Positions 1 through 8,709 of a stretch of DNA of 64,000 nucleotides are shown here, in pieces (position 1 is the first letter of the stretch; each line of letters starts with the position of its first letter). The stretch is taken from assembly GCF_900116365.1 (NCBI RefSeq), contig NZ_FPAG01000009.1:62001-126000 (forward strand), given 5' to 3'. A program made the position numbers and the translations under genes. The stretch is from Zhouia amylolytica (lineage in GTDB: Bacteria > Bacteroidota > Bacteroidia > Flavobacteriales > Flavobacteriaceae). The notes beneath the pieces are model-generated. The model made no database searches and was not told the origin of the DNA. It saw only the letters and a list, made by a program, of their open reading frames with translations.

Positions 1-648
1 TTCTGCCTTAGCTCCAAAAGCCTTATAAAGCCTCGTACATGAAACTGCCGCCGCTCCTGCTCCACTAATTACAATGCGAACTTCATCTATTTTCTTCTCG
101 GCAATTTCCAACGCATTCAACAAGGCTGCTGCAGAAATAATAGCTGTACCGTGCTGATCGTCGTGCATCACAGGGATGTCGAGCTCTTCTTTGAGTCTTC
201 TCTCTATTTCAAATGCCTCTGGAGCTTTGATATCCTCAAGGTTAATACCTCCAAAAGTAGGAGCTATTGTTTTTACTGTTTCTATGAACTTATCGACGTC
301 CTTGGTATCTAGTTCGATATCCATACCATCGATATCAGCAAATATCTTGAATAAAAGTCCTTTCCCTTCCATAACAGGCTTAGAGGCTTCCGGACCGATA
401 TCACCAAGACCTAATACTGCAGTACCATTTGATATTACGGCTACGAGGTTTCCTTTTGTCGTATACTTATATGCGTTGCTTTTGTCTTTAGCAATCTCCA
501 AACAAGGTTCTGCTACTCCGGGAGAATACGCTAATGCCAAATCCCTTTGTGTTGCATATTTTTTGGTTGGAACTATTTTAATCTTCCCGGGCTGGGGCTT
601 GGCATGGTACACCAATGCCTCTCGCCTTCTAGTACTGTCTTTACTCAT
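1..648 (-). CDS. maeB: NADP-dependent malic enzyme, N-terminal part (runs off the window)
   Basis: The first 216 codons are present and the frame stays open to base 1. Malic enzyme decarboxylates malate to pyruvate with NAD(P)+ in the cytoplasm, supplying NADPH and pyruvate. The translation shows the family hallmarks: an N-terminal [10 protein letters not shown] stretch, [10 protein letters not shown], a [20 protein letters not shown] block, [27 protein letters not shown] and the start of the nucleotide-binding fold (VISGAGAAA). These match the MaeB type, which in many species carries a C-terminal phosphotransacetylase-like domain; that part lies outside the window. The ATG at 648 is chosen because the nearby ATG at 656 runs into a stop after three codons. 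A promoter -7 element lies at 675-682. Confidence 0.95.
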   Translation of the reverse strand, partial: MSKDSTRRREALVYHAKPQPGKIKIVPTKKYATQRDLALAYSPGVAEPCLEIAKDKSNAYKYTTKGNLVAVISNGTAVLGLGDIGPEASKPVMEGKGLLFKIFADIDGMDIELDTKDVDKFIETVKTIAPTFGGINLEDIKAPEAFEIERRLKEELDIPVMHDDQHGTAIISAAALLNALEIAEKKIDEVRIVISGAGAAAVSCTRLYKAFGAKAE

Positions 649-674
649 AAGTTCATTCTTTTAAAATGAAGCTA

Positions 675-682
675 CAAAGGTA
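675..682 (-). promoter_or_regulatory. Promoter -7 element for maeB
   Basis: On the minus strand this reads TACCTTTG, an exact match to the Bacteroidota -7 consensus TAnnTTTG, 27 bases before the maeB start codon. No clear TTTG -33 element is seen at the expected distance. Confidence 0.5.
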
Positions 683-950
683 AAAGTTATCTTGGATATA
701 CCACCACCTTAAAACTGTTGTTTTTAAATAATCATCATCTCAGGGTTTTTACGAATCATCTGCCGGAAATTAACAAGTATTTCATTGACACCTGCACCCT
801 TAGGGGTGCTATAATTCTATACCGGGAACGCATCATCTTTCTGATACTAATATTGCTCGGACCAGGTTCCTTTTTAGCTCCTGTAATCGGAACGAAACCG
901 GGAGAGATGATTAACTTTTTCATTAGGGAACAAGCGAAGATGGATAAAGA

Positions 951-998
951 TTATTTAGGGATATTATGGGGATAACATGGGGATAATATGGGGATAAC
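951..998. repeat. 11-bp tandem repeat, about four units
   Basis: Units ending in TGGGGA recur every 11 bp. Three near-identical copies of ATGGGGATAAC/T occupy 966-998, and one degenerate copy precedes them. The adjacent ATGGATAAAG at 940-949 also occurs, reverse-complemented, in the other 11-bp repeat of this window at 23479-23533. Confidence 0.8.
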
Positions 999-1248
999 CT
1001 TGCATTATTTGCCGATCAAGTTTGTTTTAACGTCGACGCAGCCCCTTAATTCCAATATCGATTTAGAACCCTTCGACGGCTAATGACCGGGATTTTTATA
1101 TTCGTATAAATGCGCTTGAAATTCACGTAATGAAAAACCTGACAGAACTGAAAATTCACCAATTATTTCAAGATAATAGAATCAGATCCAAGGATTCATT
1201 TTTTTTATAGAAAAGTGCTTTTGAATATCTCTATTGAGGAAGGGTTGT

Positions 1249-2172
1249 TTATTTGAGAAAATCTATGTTTCTCTTGAGTCCGGAGAATTTGGTACGCTTT
1301 ACAGCAGATTTCTTAAAGACCTTTCTAAAGACATCTTCTGTAATTTCTTCCCAATCCTTTTTGGTCATCGACAATAAATCGGGATGCGGGTTAAACAGTG
1401 GTTCATTATGGGGCTTCGAAAAGCGATTCCACGGACAAACATCCTGACACACATCACAACCAAACATCCAGTTATCAAATTTACCGCGAACATCTTGTGG
1501 TATTTCATTTTTAAGTTCGATGGTAAAATACGATATACACTTACTTCCATCAACCACATAGGGTTCTACGATTGCCTGGGTAGGACATGCATCGATACAT
1601 GCGGTACAACTACCGCAGTGATCAGTTACAGGGGTATCACAGGCCAGGTCCAAATCGATAACCAGCTCAGCGATAAAGAAAAACGAGCCAACTTGTTTAG
1701 AGAGCAGGTTGGCATTTTTACCAATCCAGCCCAGTCCGCTTTTTGCGGCCCATGCTTTATCTAAAACAGGTGCCGAATCGACAAAAGCACGACCATTTAC
1801 TTCACCGATCTCCTCCTGAATAAATTGCAGTAATTGTTTCAGCTTATCTTTAATCACAAAATGATAATCGGTACCATATGCATATTTAGAAATCCTGGGA
1901 GCTTCAGGATCCTCCTGGGTATTTTCAGGGTAATAATTAAGGAGCATGGAAACCACAGATTTTGACCCTTCGACTAATTTACGCGGATCTAAACGTTTAT
2001 CAAAATGGTTCTCCATATAATGCATTTCGCCATGCATATTATTCTTTAGCCATTTCTCCAATCTCGGAGCTTCTTCCTCTAAAAAATCTGCTTTAGAGAT
2101 ACCACAAGACAAAAACCCGAGACGTTTAGCCTCTGACTTTATCATTTGTGCATATTTCAATTGTTTGGTCAA
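1249..2172 (-). CDS. queG: Epoxyqueuosine reductase QueG
   Basis: Catalyses the last step of queuosine synthesis, reducing epoxyqueuosine to queuosine in tRNA, with cobalamin and two [4Fe-4S] clusters. The protein shows the conserved [24 protein letters not shown] block and two ferredoxin-like cysteine motifs, [12 protein letters not shown] and [10 protein letters not shown]. Length (about 307 residues) fits the short QueG form. The frame is open to 2205 (TTG), but a weak promoter element (TACCTTAG, 2195-2202) overlaps that start, so I prefer the TTG at 2172, giving [20 protein letters not shown]. The ATG at 2145 is a further alternative. It follows the terminator of the upstream lipoprotein gene and is probably transcribed alone. 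Confidence 0.93.
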   Translation of the reverse strand: MTKQLKYAQMIKSEAKRLGFLSCGISKADFLEEEAPRLEKWLKNNMHGEMHYMENHFDKRLDPRKLVEGSKSVVSMLLNYYPENTQEDPEAPRISKYAYGTDYHFVIKDKLKQLLQFIQEEIGEVNGRAFVDSAPVLDKAWAAKSGLGWIGKNANLLSKQVGSFFFIAELVIDLDLACDTPVTDHCGSCTACIDACPTQAIVEPYVVDGSKCISYFTIELKNEIPQDVRGKFDNWMFGCDVCQDVCPWNRFSKPHNEPLFNPHPDLLSMTKKDWEEITEDVFRKVFKKSAVKRTKFSGLKRNIDFLK

Positions 2173-2212
2173 ATTCACAGCTATTCTAAGGATGCTAAGG
2201 TACAATATTCGA

Positions 2213-2242
2213 ATAAAAAAACGCCTGAGGTCAGGCGTTTTG
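2213..2242 (-). terminator. Rho-independent terminator of the 2269-2856 gene
   Basis: AAACGCCTG / CAGGCGTTT stem with a four-base loop. Read on the minus strand it is followed by a run of T (A run 2215-2220 on plus). Confidence 0.8.
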
Positions 2243-2268
2243 ATTTTATAGACGTGTAACGTGGCTCT

Positions 2269-2856
2269 TTATTCCAGTAAAGGATTTGAAGCTGCAAATA
2301 CGCCATCAGGATTTTCCATCCTCACCCATACATGCAGTGTCCAGGCACCTACATCCGTATTAAAAAACCATACATCCTCATCTCCCAGGAATCCCTCGGG
2401 AGGCGTACCGGGATCTTCCGGATTTGTCGGGAAGACCAGATATTCTACTGCCAAAAACTCCCAGTTACCATCTTCATCAGGAGCATACAACAACGCTTCC
2501 GGTTTTAACATTTCAAAAACATCATCCATCAGGGCTTCATTGACAAAATGATGTCCCATCTGGGGTACATACCCTGAAGCATCAACGTTCCATCCGCGTG
2601 CTTTAGCCACCTTAAAGTTATAAAAGCTTCGTGTTTTATTGGTTAAAAGCTGCACCTGTGCTTCCCAATTATCCCAATGGTTGGATTGGAAATGAGCATC
2701 AGCAGCATTAAGGTCTTCTAAATCCAGAACCTCATTATCGGTTGAACAGGAAAACATCAATAATCCTCCGATACAACAAAGCGAGATAAATTTGATTCCG
2801 GATAAAATCGGGGTTGTAATTAAACAGTTTACTGGTAATTTCATCATTGAAAACAT
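2269..2856 (-). CDS. Lipoprotein of unknown function
   Basis: About 195 residues. A long hydrophobic signal ends in a lipobox (LLMFSC, then STDNEV), so the mature protein should be lipid-anchored in the cell envelope. The mature part is acidic and rich in aromatics, with a conserved-looking core WNVDASGYVPQMGHHFVNE, then KPEALLYAPDEDG and an ending WTLHVWVRMENPDGVFAASNP. The paired histidines in MGHHFVN could bind a metal or ligand, but this is speculation. I do not recognise a named family. ATGs at 2844 and 2841 (MMKLPVNC) are alternative starts giving a more normal signal length. It is a single-gene unit with its own terminator. Confidence 0.8.
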   Translation of the reverse strand: MFSMMKLPVNCLITTPILSGIKFISLCCIGGLLMFSCSTDNEVLDLEDLNAADAHFQSNHWDNWEAQVQLLTNKTRSFYNFKVAKARGWNVDASGYVPQMGHHFVNEALMDDVFEMLKPEALLYAPDEDGNWEFLAVEYLVFPTNPEDPGTPPEGFLGDEDVWFFNTDVGAWTLHVWVRMENPDGVFAASNPLLE

Positions 2857-2922
2857 TTTTGGTTATACTTTCATTTGCTATATCATCAATACAACTATTC
2901 AATAATCCTCCATTAATGTCTA

Positions 2923-4296
2923 TTACCCTGCGGGTTTAATATTTTGATTTATATGAAAGAAATTCCCCGGATCATATTTAGCCTTAATGGCGGCCAATCG
3001 ATCGTAATTTTCCCTATATGAAGCTTTCACACGATCCTGTCCTTCTTCCATCATAAAGTTGACATAGGCTCCACCCATGGCATGAGGAGTTAGTGCATCA
3101 AAATAGCCTTTACACCATTTGGTAACTTTATCAGCATTTGCCGGATCAGGATCAACCCCTACTATTACCTGTGACCATCTTGCCTCTCGATTACCCCAAG
3201 CGGTATCACTATTTGAGAAATCGTGCACTCTACCATCGATCGGATATAGGTGTGTAGTTGAATGGATACTTGGAATTTTCGATCCAAACTCAATATTTGC
3301 AGCTATTGCTTCGGGAGTTAACTCTTTAATATAATGAGCCCTCCAATACCATTGCATCCCCGGAGGGTATAATTCATCGAACATACCATTAAGCGCTGGC
3401 ATAGGGATTTCTTGAACAAAGTCAAGAATTGGCGGGCCGAATGCCCTTATTGGCTTAAAGACTTCTTCTGCTTTTTCTATCGGTCCGGTATAATTCCAAA
3501 CCACTCCACACACATTTTTATTTCTTAAATGTTCCGGGAAAGGGTCGCCGGGTGGTACAATTAAAAACGCAAAGAAACCGTATAGATCATTTGGAGCATC
3601 TTTTGTAAAAGCATCATAAAACTCCATTACTTCTTTAGCTTTTTCTAATGGCCAAAACATAGGTCCGGCATATACATTTTTAACATCGATAAGTTTAAAT
3701 TTAAAAGAAACCACCACTCCAAAATTACCGCCTCCACCTTTCAAGGCCCAGAATAAATCTGAATTTTCATTTTCATTAGCGGTTACCACTTCTCCATTAG
3801 CCAACACCACTTTACATTCCAATAAATTATCAATTGTAAGTCCGCCTTTTCGACTGAGATAACCGAGTCCTCCTCCCAGGGTGATTCCTGCTATTCCGGT
3901 AGTTCCGATAATTCCACTTGGCAATGCCAGTCCATATTCGTGTGTTGCCTTATCCACATCCCGAAGCACATTTCCGGGTTCTATAACAGCGGTTTTAGTA
4001 GCGGGATCGACGCTTATGCCTTTCATTTCAGAAAGATCGATTACTAATCCGTTTTCTACGAGTGCCAATCCAGCCCCATTATGTCCGCCACTTTTAATAG
4101 AGACTTCGAGGTTATGTTTTTGTGCAAATTCAACAGCCTTGACAACATCTGAGGTGTCTTTACATTTAAAGATTGCTGCCGGCTTTTTGTCGATCATCCC
4201 ATTATATATGGTTCGAGCTTCATCATAATTAGGATCTCCAGGCATAATGAGACTTCCATTTACTTTTGACTTGAGTTCTGCTAAACTAGTATTCAT
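2923..4296 (-). CDS. FAD-linked oxidoreductase, berberine-bridge-enzyme family
   Basis: A 457-residue flavoprotein with an N-terminal PCMH-type FAD domain (about 35-205) and a C-terminal BBE motif (YVNFMMEEG near 407; KYDPGNFFHINQNIKP at the end). Such enzymes oxidise alcohols, sugars or amines with O2 or another acceptor; the substrate cannot be deduced. The flavin-linking histidine is present in KSGGHNGAG (His72). The second (cysteinyl) attachment seen in bicovalent members is absent: GIIGTTGIAG lacks the Cys, so monocovalent FAD is likely. The glycine-rich GITLGGGLGYLSRKGGLT and WALKGGGGNFGVV blocks bind FAD. No signal peptide is visible, so it is probably cytoplasmic. No co-directional partner is close. 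Confidence 0.9.
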   Translation of the reverse strand: MNTSLAELKSKVNGSLIMPGDPNYDEARTIYNGMIDKKPAAIFKCKDTSDVVKAVEFAQKHNLEVSIKSGGHNGAGLALVENGLVIDLSEMKGISVDPATKTAVIEPGNVLRDVDKATHEYGLALPSGIIGTTGIAGITLGGGLGYLSRKGGLTIDNLLECKVVLANGEVVTANENENSDLFWALKGGGGNFGVVVSFKFKLIDVKNVYAGPMFWPLEKAKEVMEFYDAFTKDAPNDLYGFFAFLIVPPGDPFPEHLRNKNVCGVVWNYTGPIEKAEEVFKPIRAFGPPILDFVQEIPMPALNGMFDELYPPGMQWYWRAHYIKELTPEAIAANIEFGSKIPSIHSTTHLYPIDGRVHDFSNSDTAWGNREARWSQVIVGVDPDPANADKVTKWCKGYFDALTPHAMGGAYVNFMMEEGQDRVKASYRENYDRLAAIKAKYDPGNFFHINQNIKPAG

Positions 4297-4675
4297 GATT
4301 ACAGGTTGATTAATTAAACTATCAGTGATTTATTTGAACATTCAAGGACATACAGCTGATATGGATCGTAAGGATATTTATTATCTGTTTAGGTTCACTA
4401 ATTAACACAACCCGATAAGGTTGATTCAAGAAAATCAAAGCGAACTACATACCACTACTAAAACAAATTGATATGGTAACCCTTTTTTACCACACGGCAG
4501 AAATAGGCAGGTAATCCCTAAATCTTCTAACAAAAGATTTAGAGGCAATAGCCTTTATAAGTTATTTGGAAAGATTTATGAAGGTAAAATGCAATTGCAT
4601 TCAGCTGTTCCTAACATAAAAATAAGGAATATTAACTAATTAACAATGAATAAGTTATAGCAAAAAGAAAATAAT
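4297..4675. other. Intergenic region between the FAD oxidoreductase and ruvB
   Basis: No gene is seen. A perfect 9-bp hairpin (CTAAATCTT / AAGATTTAG, loop of 7) lies at 4518-4542 without an adjacent T run, and a weaker GGTAA/TTACC pair surrounds the T-rich tract near 4475-4495. It presumably holds the promoter of the oxidoreductase and the 3' end of ruvB. Confidence 0.5.
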
Positions 4676-5698
4676 TTAGAACAGGCCTCCCTGGGCACCA
4701 CCTTTAATGCGACCCAGATGCTTATACGCCTGCTCGGTAACTTCTCTACCACGAGGTGTTCGTATGATAAAGCCCTGTTGAATAAGAAAAGGTTCATAAA
4801 CTTCCTCGATAGTTTCAGCATTTTCCGAAACCGCGGTTGCCAGGGTTGTAATACCTACAGGACCTCCTTTAAACTTATCGATTATCGTAGACAAGATTTT
4901 ATTATCCATTTCATCCAAACCATGGGCATCAACGTTGAGTGCTTTTAGGCCATACTTAGCAATCTCAATATCTATTTTACCGTTGCCTTTGATTTGGGCA
5001 AAGTCCCGAACTCTTCTTAGTAATGCATTTGCAATACGTGGCGTACCTCTGCTTCTTCCTGCAATTTCAATTGCGGCCTCCATAGAGATAGGCACTTTAA
5101 GAATAGCGGCACTTCTTTGTACGATATCTGCGAGCAGTTCAGTTGTGTAATACTGTAGTCTGCTACTAATTCCAAAACGGGCACGCATTGGAGCTGTAAG
5201 CAACCCTGAGCGGGTAGTTGCTCCTATCAGGGTAAATTGATTCAGGTTTATCTGGACGGTTCTGGCATTCGGACCACTTTCGATCATAATATCGATACGG
5301 TAGTCTTCCATAGCCGAATAGAGGTACTCCTCTACGATAGGACTAAGACGGTGAATTTCATCTATGAAGAGAACGTCTCTGTCTTCTAGATTTGTCAGCA
5401 AACCTGCCAAGTCTCCGGGCTTATCAAGGACGGGGCCGGAGGTTACTTTAATTCCTGCACCCAATTCGTTTGACAGTATGTGGGCCAGGGTAGTTTTCCC
5501 AAGTCCGGGAGGGCCATGGAAAAGGGTATGGTCGAGTGCATCACCTCTGAGGTTAGCCGCTTCTACGAAAATTTTAAGGTTTTCAAGGACTTGATCCTGG
5601 CCTGTAAAATCATCAAAAGAAAGGGGCCTCAGGGCTTTTTCTATATCCACTTCTTCCGGAGAAAACTGTTCTCCTGTAGGGTCTAAATACTCGTTCAT
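4676..5698 (-). CDS. ruvB: Holliday junction branch migration helicase RuvB
   Basis: AAA+ motor of the RuvABC resolvasome, which drives branch migration of Holliday junctions during recombination repair. The 340 residues show Walker [12 protein letters not shown], Walker [10 protein letters not shown], sensor 1 GATTRSGLL, the lid [18 protein letters not shown] and the winged-helix end with [18 protein letters not shown]. Length is normal. The ATG at 5698 ([12 protein letters not shown]) is preferred over the TTG at 5707, because the -7 element TATATTTG (5705-5712) overlaps the TTG; this also implies a very short leader. It lies behind the coxA terminator and so is its own unit. ruvA is not in the window. 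Confidence 0.97.
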   Translation of the reverse strand: MNEYLDPTGEQFSPEEVDIEKALRPLSFDDFTGQDQVLENLKIFVEAANLRGDALDHTLFHGPPGLGKTTLAHILSNELGAGIKVTSGPVLDKPGDLAGLLTNLEDRDVLFIDEIHRLSPIVEEYLYSAMEDYRIDIMIESGPNARTVQINLNQFTLIGATTRSGLLTAPMRARFGISSRLQYYTTELLADIVQRSAAILKVPISMEAAIEIAGRSRGTPRIANALLRRVRDFAQIKGNGKIDIEIAKYGLKALNVDAHGLDEMDNKILSTIIDKFKGGPVGITTLATAVSENAETIEEVYEPFLIQQGFIIRTPRGREVTEQAYKHLGRIKGGAQGGLF

Positions 5699-5704
5699 AC
5701 ACGG

Positions 5705-5712
5705 CAAATATA
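5705..5712 (-). promoter_or_regulatory. Promoter -7 element of ruvB
   Basis: Minus strand reads TATATTTG, a perfect TAnnTTTG match ending only six bases before the ruvB ATG. No good -33 TTTG is visible at 19 bp. It decides the start codon and suggests a leaderless or nearly leaderless mRNA. Confidence 0.5.
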
Positions 5713-5719
5713 AGACAAA

Positions 5720-5752
5720 AAGAAAAGCCCTTTCAAAACTGAAAGGGCTTTA
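5720..5752 (-). terminator. Terminator of the act-cox operon
   Basis: Perfect stem AAAGCCCTTTCA / TGAAAGGGCTTT with loop AAAC on plus. On minus it is followed by TTCTTTTTG. It sits 20 bases after the coxA stop codon. Confidence 0.85.
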
Positions 5753-5771
5753 TATTAAAAGAATAAATATT

Positions 5772-7568
5772 CTAATGATTCAATTCTTCTTCATTGGGTT
5801 GTAATGGTACCGTTTGCGGAACATAATCTTGTCCGGCTATAACGTATTCTCCATTTTCATTCGTCTTACTGTAATCGTAAGCCCATCTGTGTACTTCCGG
5901 AATTTCACCAGGCCAGTTACCATGAATATGCTCAACAGGGGTAGTCCACTCAAGTGTGGTAGCATCCCAAGGGTTTTGAGTTGCTTTCTTCCCGTAGAAG
6001 ATACTATGTATGAAGTTATATACGAACACCAACTGCGCTAATCCTGCTAACAAGGCGAATGAAGTCATCACAACCTGAATATCAGTAAGGTCGTCAAACA
6101 TTGGGAACGCTGTATTTTGATAGTAACGTCTTGGTAAACCAGCCATCCCTACAAAGTGCATTGGGAAGAATACTCCGTATGCTGCAATAGCTGTTAACCA
6201 GAAGTGTACATATCCTAAATTCTTATTCATCATTTTACCGAACATCTTAGGGAACCAGTGATATACACCTGCGAATAGTCCGTAGATTGCAGAAATACCC
6301 ATTACTAAGTGGAAGTGAGCCACTACGAAATAAGTATCGTGAACGTTAATATCTAACGCACTATCTCCTAATATGATACCTGTTAAACCACCTGTGATAA
6401 AGGTTGAAACCATTCCGATAGAGAATAACATCCCTACGTTGAATTGCAGGTTACCTTTCCATAGGGTAGTAATCCAGTTAAATGCTTTTACTGCCGATGG
6501 AATCGCAATCAATAAAGTTGTGAAGGTAAATACCGAACCTAGGAACGGGTTCATACCAGACACGAACATGTGGTGACCCCAAACGATCGTTGATAAAAAT
6601 GCAATAGCTAATATCGATGCAATCATCGCTCTATATCCAAAGATTGGTTTACGAGCATTGGTTGCCATTACTTCTGATACAATACCCATTGCAGGTAGAA
6701 TAACGATATATACTTCAGGGTGACCTAAGAACCAGAATAGGTGCTCGAACAATACCGGAGAACCTCCCTGATAATGTAAAACTTCACCTTGAATAAATAT
6801 ATCTGATAAGAAGAATGATGTACCAAAACTTCTATCCATTATTAACAATAATGCTGCAGACAATAATACCGGGAAAGAAACTACACCGATAATTGCAGTG
6901 ATAAAGAATGCCCAGATCGTTAATGGTAATCTTGTCATTGACATCCCTTTTGTTCTCAGGTTAAGTACCGTAACGATATAGTTAAGAGAACCTAACAATG
7001 AAGAAGCAATAAAGATTGCCATTGAAACTAACCAAAGTGTCATACCGGCACCAGAACCTCCTTGAGCCATTGGCAAGGCACTAAGCGGCGGATAGATGGT
7101 CCAACCTGCTGCTGCAGGACCTGCTTCAACAAACAGAGAAATCACCATCACAACACTTGACAAGAAGAACAACCAGTAAGAGATCATATTCAAAAGACCA
7201 GATGCCATATCTCTTGCCCCAATTTGTAATGGAATTAAAAGGTTACTAAAGGTACCACTTAATCCTGCTGTTAATACAAAGAATACCATAATGGTACCAT
7301 GCATTGTAACTAATGCCAGGTAGATATCTGCATCCATAACTCCATCAGGAGCCCATTTCCCTAACAAAGCCTCAAACACTGGAAACGATTCCCCAGGCCA
7401 TGCAATTTGCATTCTGAACAATAATGACATTGCAATACCGATGAATCCCATGATCAAACCAGTAATTAAATACTGTTTAGAGATCATTTTATGATCAAGG
7501 CTAAAAATGTATTTAGAAATAAAAGTTTCTTTATGATGATGCCCGTGATCGTGTGCTGTTGCTGACAT
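5772..7568 (-). CDS. coxA: Cytochrome c oxidase subunit I (aa3-type)
   Basis: Catalytic subunit of the terminal oxidase, reducing O2 to water at the haem a3-CuB site while pumping protons across the inner membrane. The 598-residue protein is very hydrophobic with about 12 membrane helices. The CuB/Tyr motif GHPEVYIVILPAMG, the HHMFVSGMNPF histidine pair, the haem-ligand region VHDTYFVVAHFHLVMG and the D-pathway aspartate in GARDMA are present, indicating an A-type, proton-pumping enzyme. The N-terminus is histidine-rich (HDHGHHH). It is the last gene of the ActA-F/CoxB/CoxA operon, 49 bp after coxB, and ends at a strong terminator. In Flavobacterium johnsoniae this oxidase forms a supercomplex with alternative complex III; the order here suits that. 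Confidence 0.97.
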   Translation of the reverse strand: MSATAHDHGHHHKETFISKYIFSLDHKMISKQYLITGLIMGFIGIAMSLLFRMQIAWPGESFPVFEALLGKWAPDGVMDADIYLALVTMHGTIMVFFVLTAGLSGTFSNLLIPLQIGARDMASGLLNMISYWLFFLSSVVMVISLFVEAGPAAAGWTIYPPLSALPMAQGGSGAGMTLWLVSMAIFIASSLLGSLNYIVTVLNLRTKGMSMTRLPLTIWAFFITAIIGVVSFPVLLSAALLLIMDRSFGTSFFLSDIFIQGEVLHYQGGSPVLFEHLFWFLGHPEVYIVILPAMGIVSEVMATNARKPIFGYRAMIASILAIAFLSTIVWGHHMFVSGMNPFLGSVFTFTTLLIAIPSAVKAFNWITTLWKGNLQFNVGMLFSIGMVSTFITGGLTGIILGDSALDINVHDTYFVVAHFHLVMGISAIYGLFAGVYHWFPKMFGKMMNKNLGYVHFWLTAIAAYGVFFPMHFVGMAGLPRRYYQNTAFPMFDDLTDIQVVMTSFALLAGLAQLVFVYNFIHSIFYGKKATQNPWDATTLEWTTPVEHIHGNWPGEIPEVHRWAYDYSKTNENGEYVIAGQDYVPQTVPLQPNEEELNH

Positions 7569-7617
7569 AATCTTTATCTATTTATATAAAATCGTTATTC
7601 GTAATTTTTACTTATAA

Positions 7618-8676
7618 TTATTGTAATGACTCTCCGAAGGTCTTCTGTTGGCTTAACCACTCTTTATACTCTTCTTCAGTCTCCACTACAATTTTCATTT
7701 GCATGTTATAGTGCGATTTACCACATATCTTGTTACATAGTAAGATATAATCGAACTCAACATTTACCTCTTGTCCTCTGTCGAGAACTTCCTGTGCATT
7801 TTCAGCTCTAAGCTTATTAATGTTCTTATATTTTTCAACAATACCCGGATCCTGTCTCATTTCTTCAGTCGTTACAGTTGGGGTAAAGGCAAACTGGGTA
7901 ATCATACCAGGTACACAGTTCATCTGAGCTCTAAAGTGAGGCATGTACGCAGAGTGCAAAACATCTTGCGATCTCATTTTGAACAACACTTTTCTACCTA
8001 CCGGTATATGAATTTCAGTCGTTGAGATAATATCGTCCTGTCCATTAGGATCTGATTCGTCTAAACCTAGGATATTAGCCTTATCCATATCAATTAAACG
8101 AACGTTTGCATCCCCAAGCACATTATCCTGTCCGGCATATCTTGCTTTCCAGTTAAACTGTTGTGCATACAATTCGATAACAATCGGATCATCATCTTCA
8201 CTCACATCCATTACGGTGGTCCAGGTATAAAGACCGTAAAGAATTAAGGCTGCAAGAACGATCACAGGAATAATAGTCCAGATAAACTCTAACTTATCAT
8301 TATCTGCAAAGAACAATGCTTTTTTACCTTTCTCTCCTCTGTATTTATAAGCGAAGTAGTGCAGTAAAGCCTGAGTGATGAACTGAACGATAAAAATTAA
8401 CACCAATGAAATAAGCATTAAATTATCGTAGTCTTTACCATGCTCTGAAGCAGGTGTACCCAGAACTACGCCACCCCATTTCCACAATGAGTAAATGGTT
8501 AATACATAGATGAACGCTAAGAAGCCGAACATCAGGTAGCCGTTAAGCTTGTTATCCTTATCACTTGCAATTTGAGAATTGTCTGTATTTGGTTGAGACA
8601 ATTCAAATATCTTGGTCATTTGCCAAATGGCTATGGCTACCAGTACGAGAACTATAATAGTTAATAAAGCAGTCAT
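7618..8676 (-). CDS. coxB: Cytochrome c oxidase subunit II
   Basis: Carries the CuA centre that receives electrons from cytochrome c or the ActA/ActE haems and passes them to haem a. The C-terminal cupredoxin domain ends in the CuA loop CNKICGKSHYNMQM (C-x3-C-x3-H-x2-M), with the upstream histidine in VLHSAYMPHF. At 352 residues it is longer than classical subunit II. Before the two canonical helices (about 95-125 and 150-175) there are two more hydrophobic segments (about 3-22 and 48-68). There is no C-terminal cytochrome c domain. It lies between actF and coxA in one operon. Confidence 0.95.
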   Translation of the reverse strand: MTALLTIIVLVLVAIAIWQMTKIFELSQPNTDNSQIASDKDNKLNGYLMFGFLAFIYVLTIYSLWKWGGVVLGTPASEHGKDYDNLMLISLVLIFIVQFITQALLHYFAYKYRGEKGKKALFFADNDKLEFIWTIIPVIVLAALILYGLYTWTTVMDVSEDDDPIVIELYAQQFNWKARYAGQDNVLGDANVRLIDMDKANILGLDESDPNGQDDIISTTEIHIPVGRKVLFKMRSQDVLHSAYMPHFRAQMNCVPGMITQFAFTPTVTTEEMRQDPGIVEKYKNINKLRAENAQEVLDRGQEVNVEFDYILLCNKICGKSHYNMQMKIVVETEEEYKEWLSQQKTFGESLQ

Positions 8677-8709
8677 GTTATTATTTCCTGTTTACTATTT
8701 AATTTCTAA

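Larger units (their letters stand above)
649..1248. other. 600-bp non-coding region between maeB and queG
   Basis: No convincing gene. A plus-strand frame at 718-975 starts with TTG, lacks recognisable motifs and is broken by the repeat. Visible structure: a hairpin GCACCC-TTAG-GGGTGC at 794-809 and an 11-bp tandem repeat at 951-998. The rest looks like plain spacer or decayed sequence. Confidence 0.6.

Noticed and set aside
718-940. Minus-strand frame of about 55 codons beginning MKKLIISPGFV
   Set aside because: No hydrophobic signal, no supporting promoter or terminator and no recognisable motif.
718-975. 85-codon plus-strand frame between maeB and queG
   Set aside because: TTG start, no signal, no family motif, ends in the 11-bp repeat; base composition looks like spacer.
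1253-1764. Plus- and minus-strand frames inside queG
   Set aside because: Fully overlap a well-supported gene and have no motifs.
2206-2268. Riboswitch (preQ1 or cobalamin) upstream of queG
   Set aside because: The region is just the preceding gene's terminator plus about 40 bases; no room or sequence match for such a switch.
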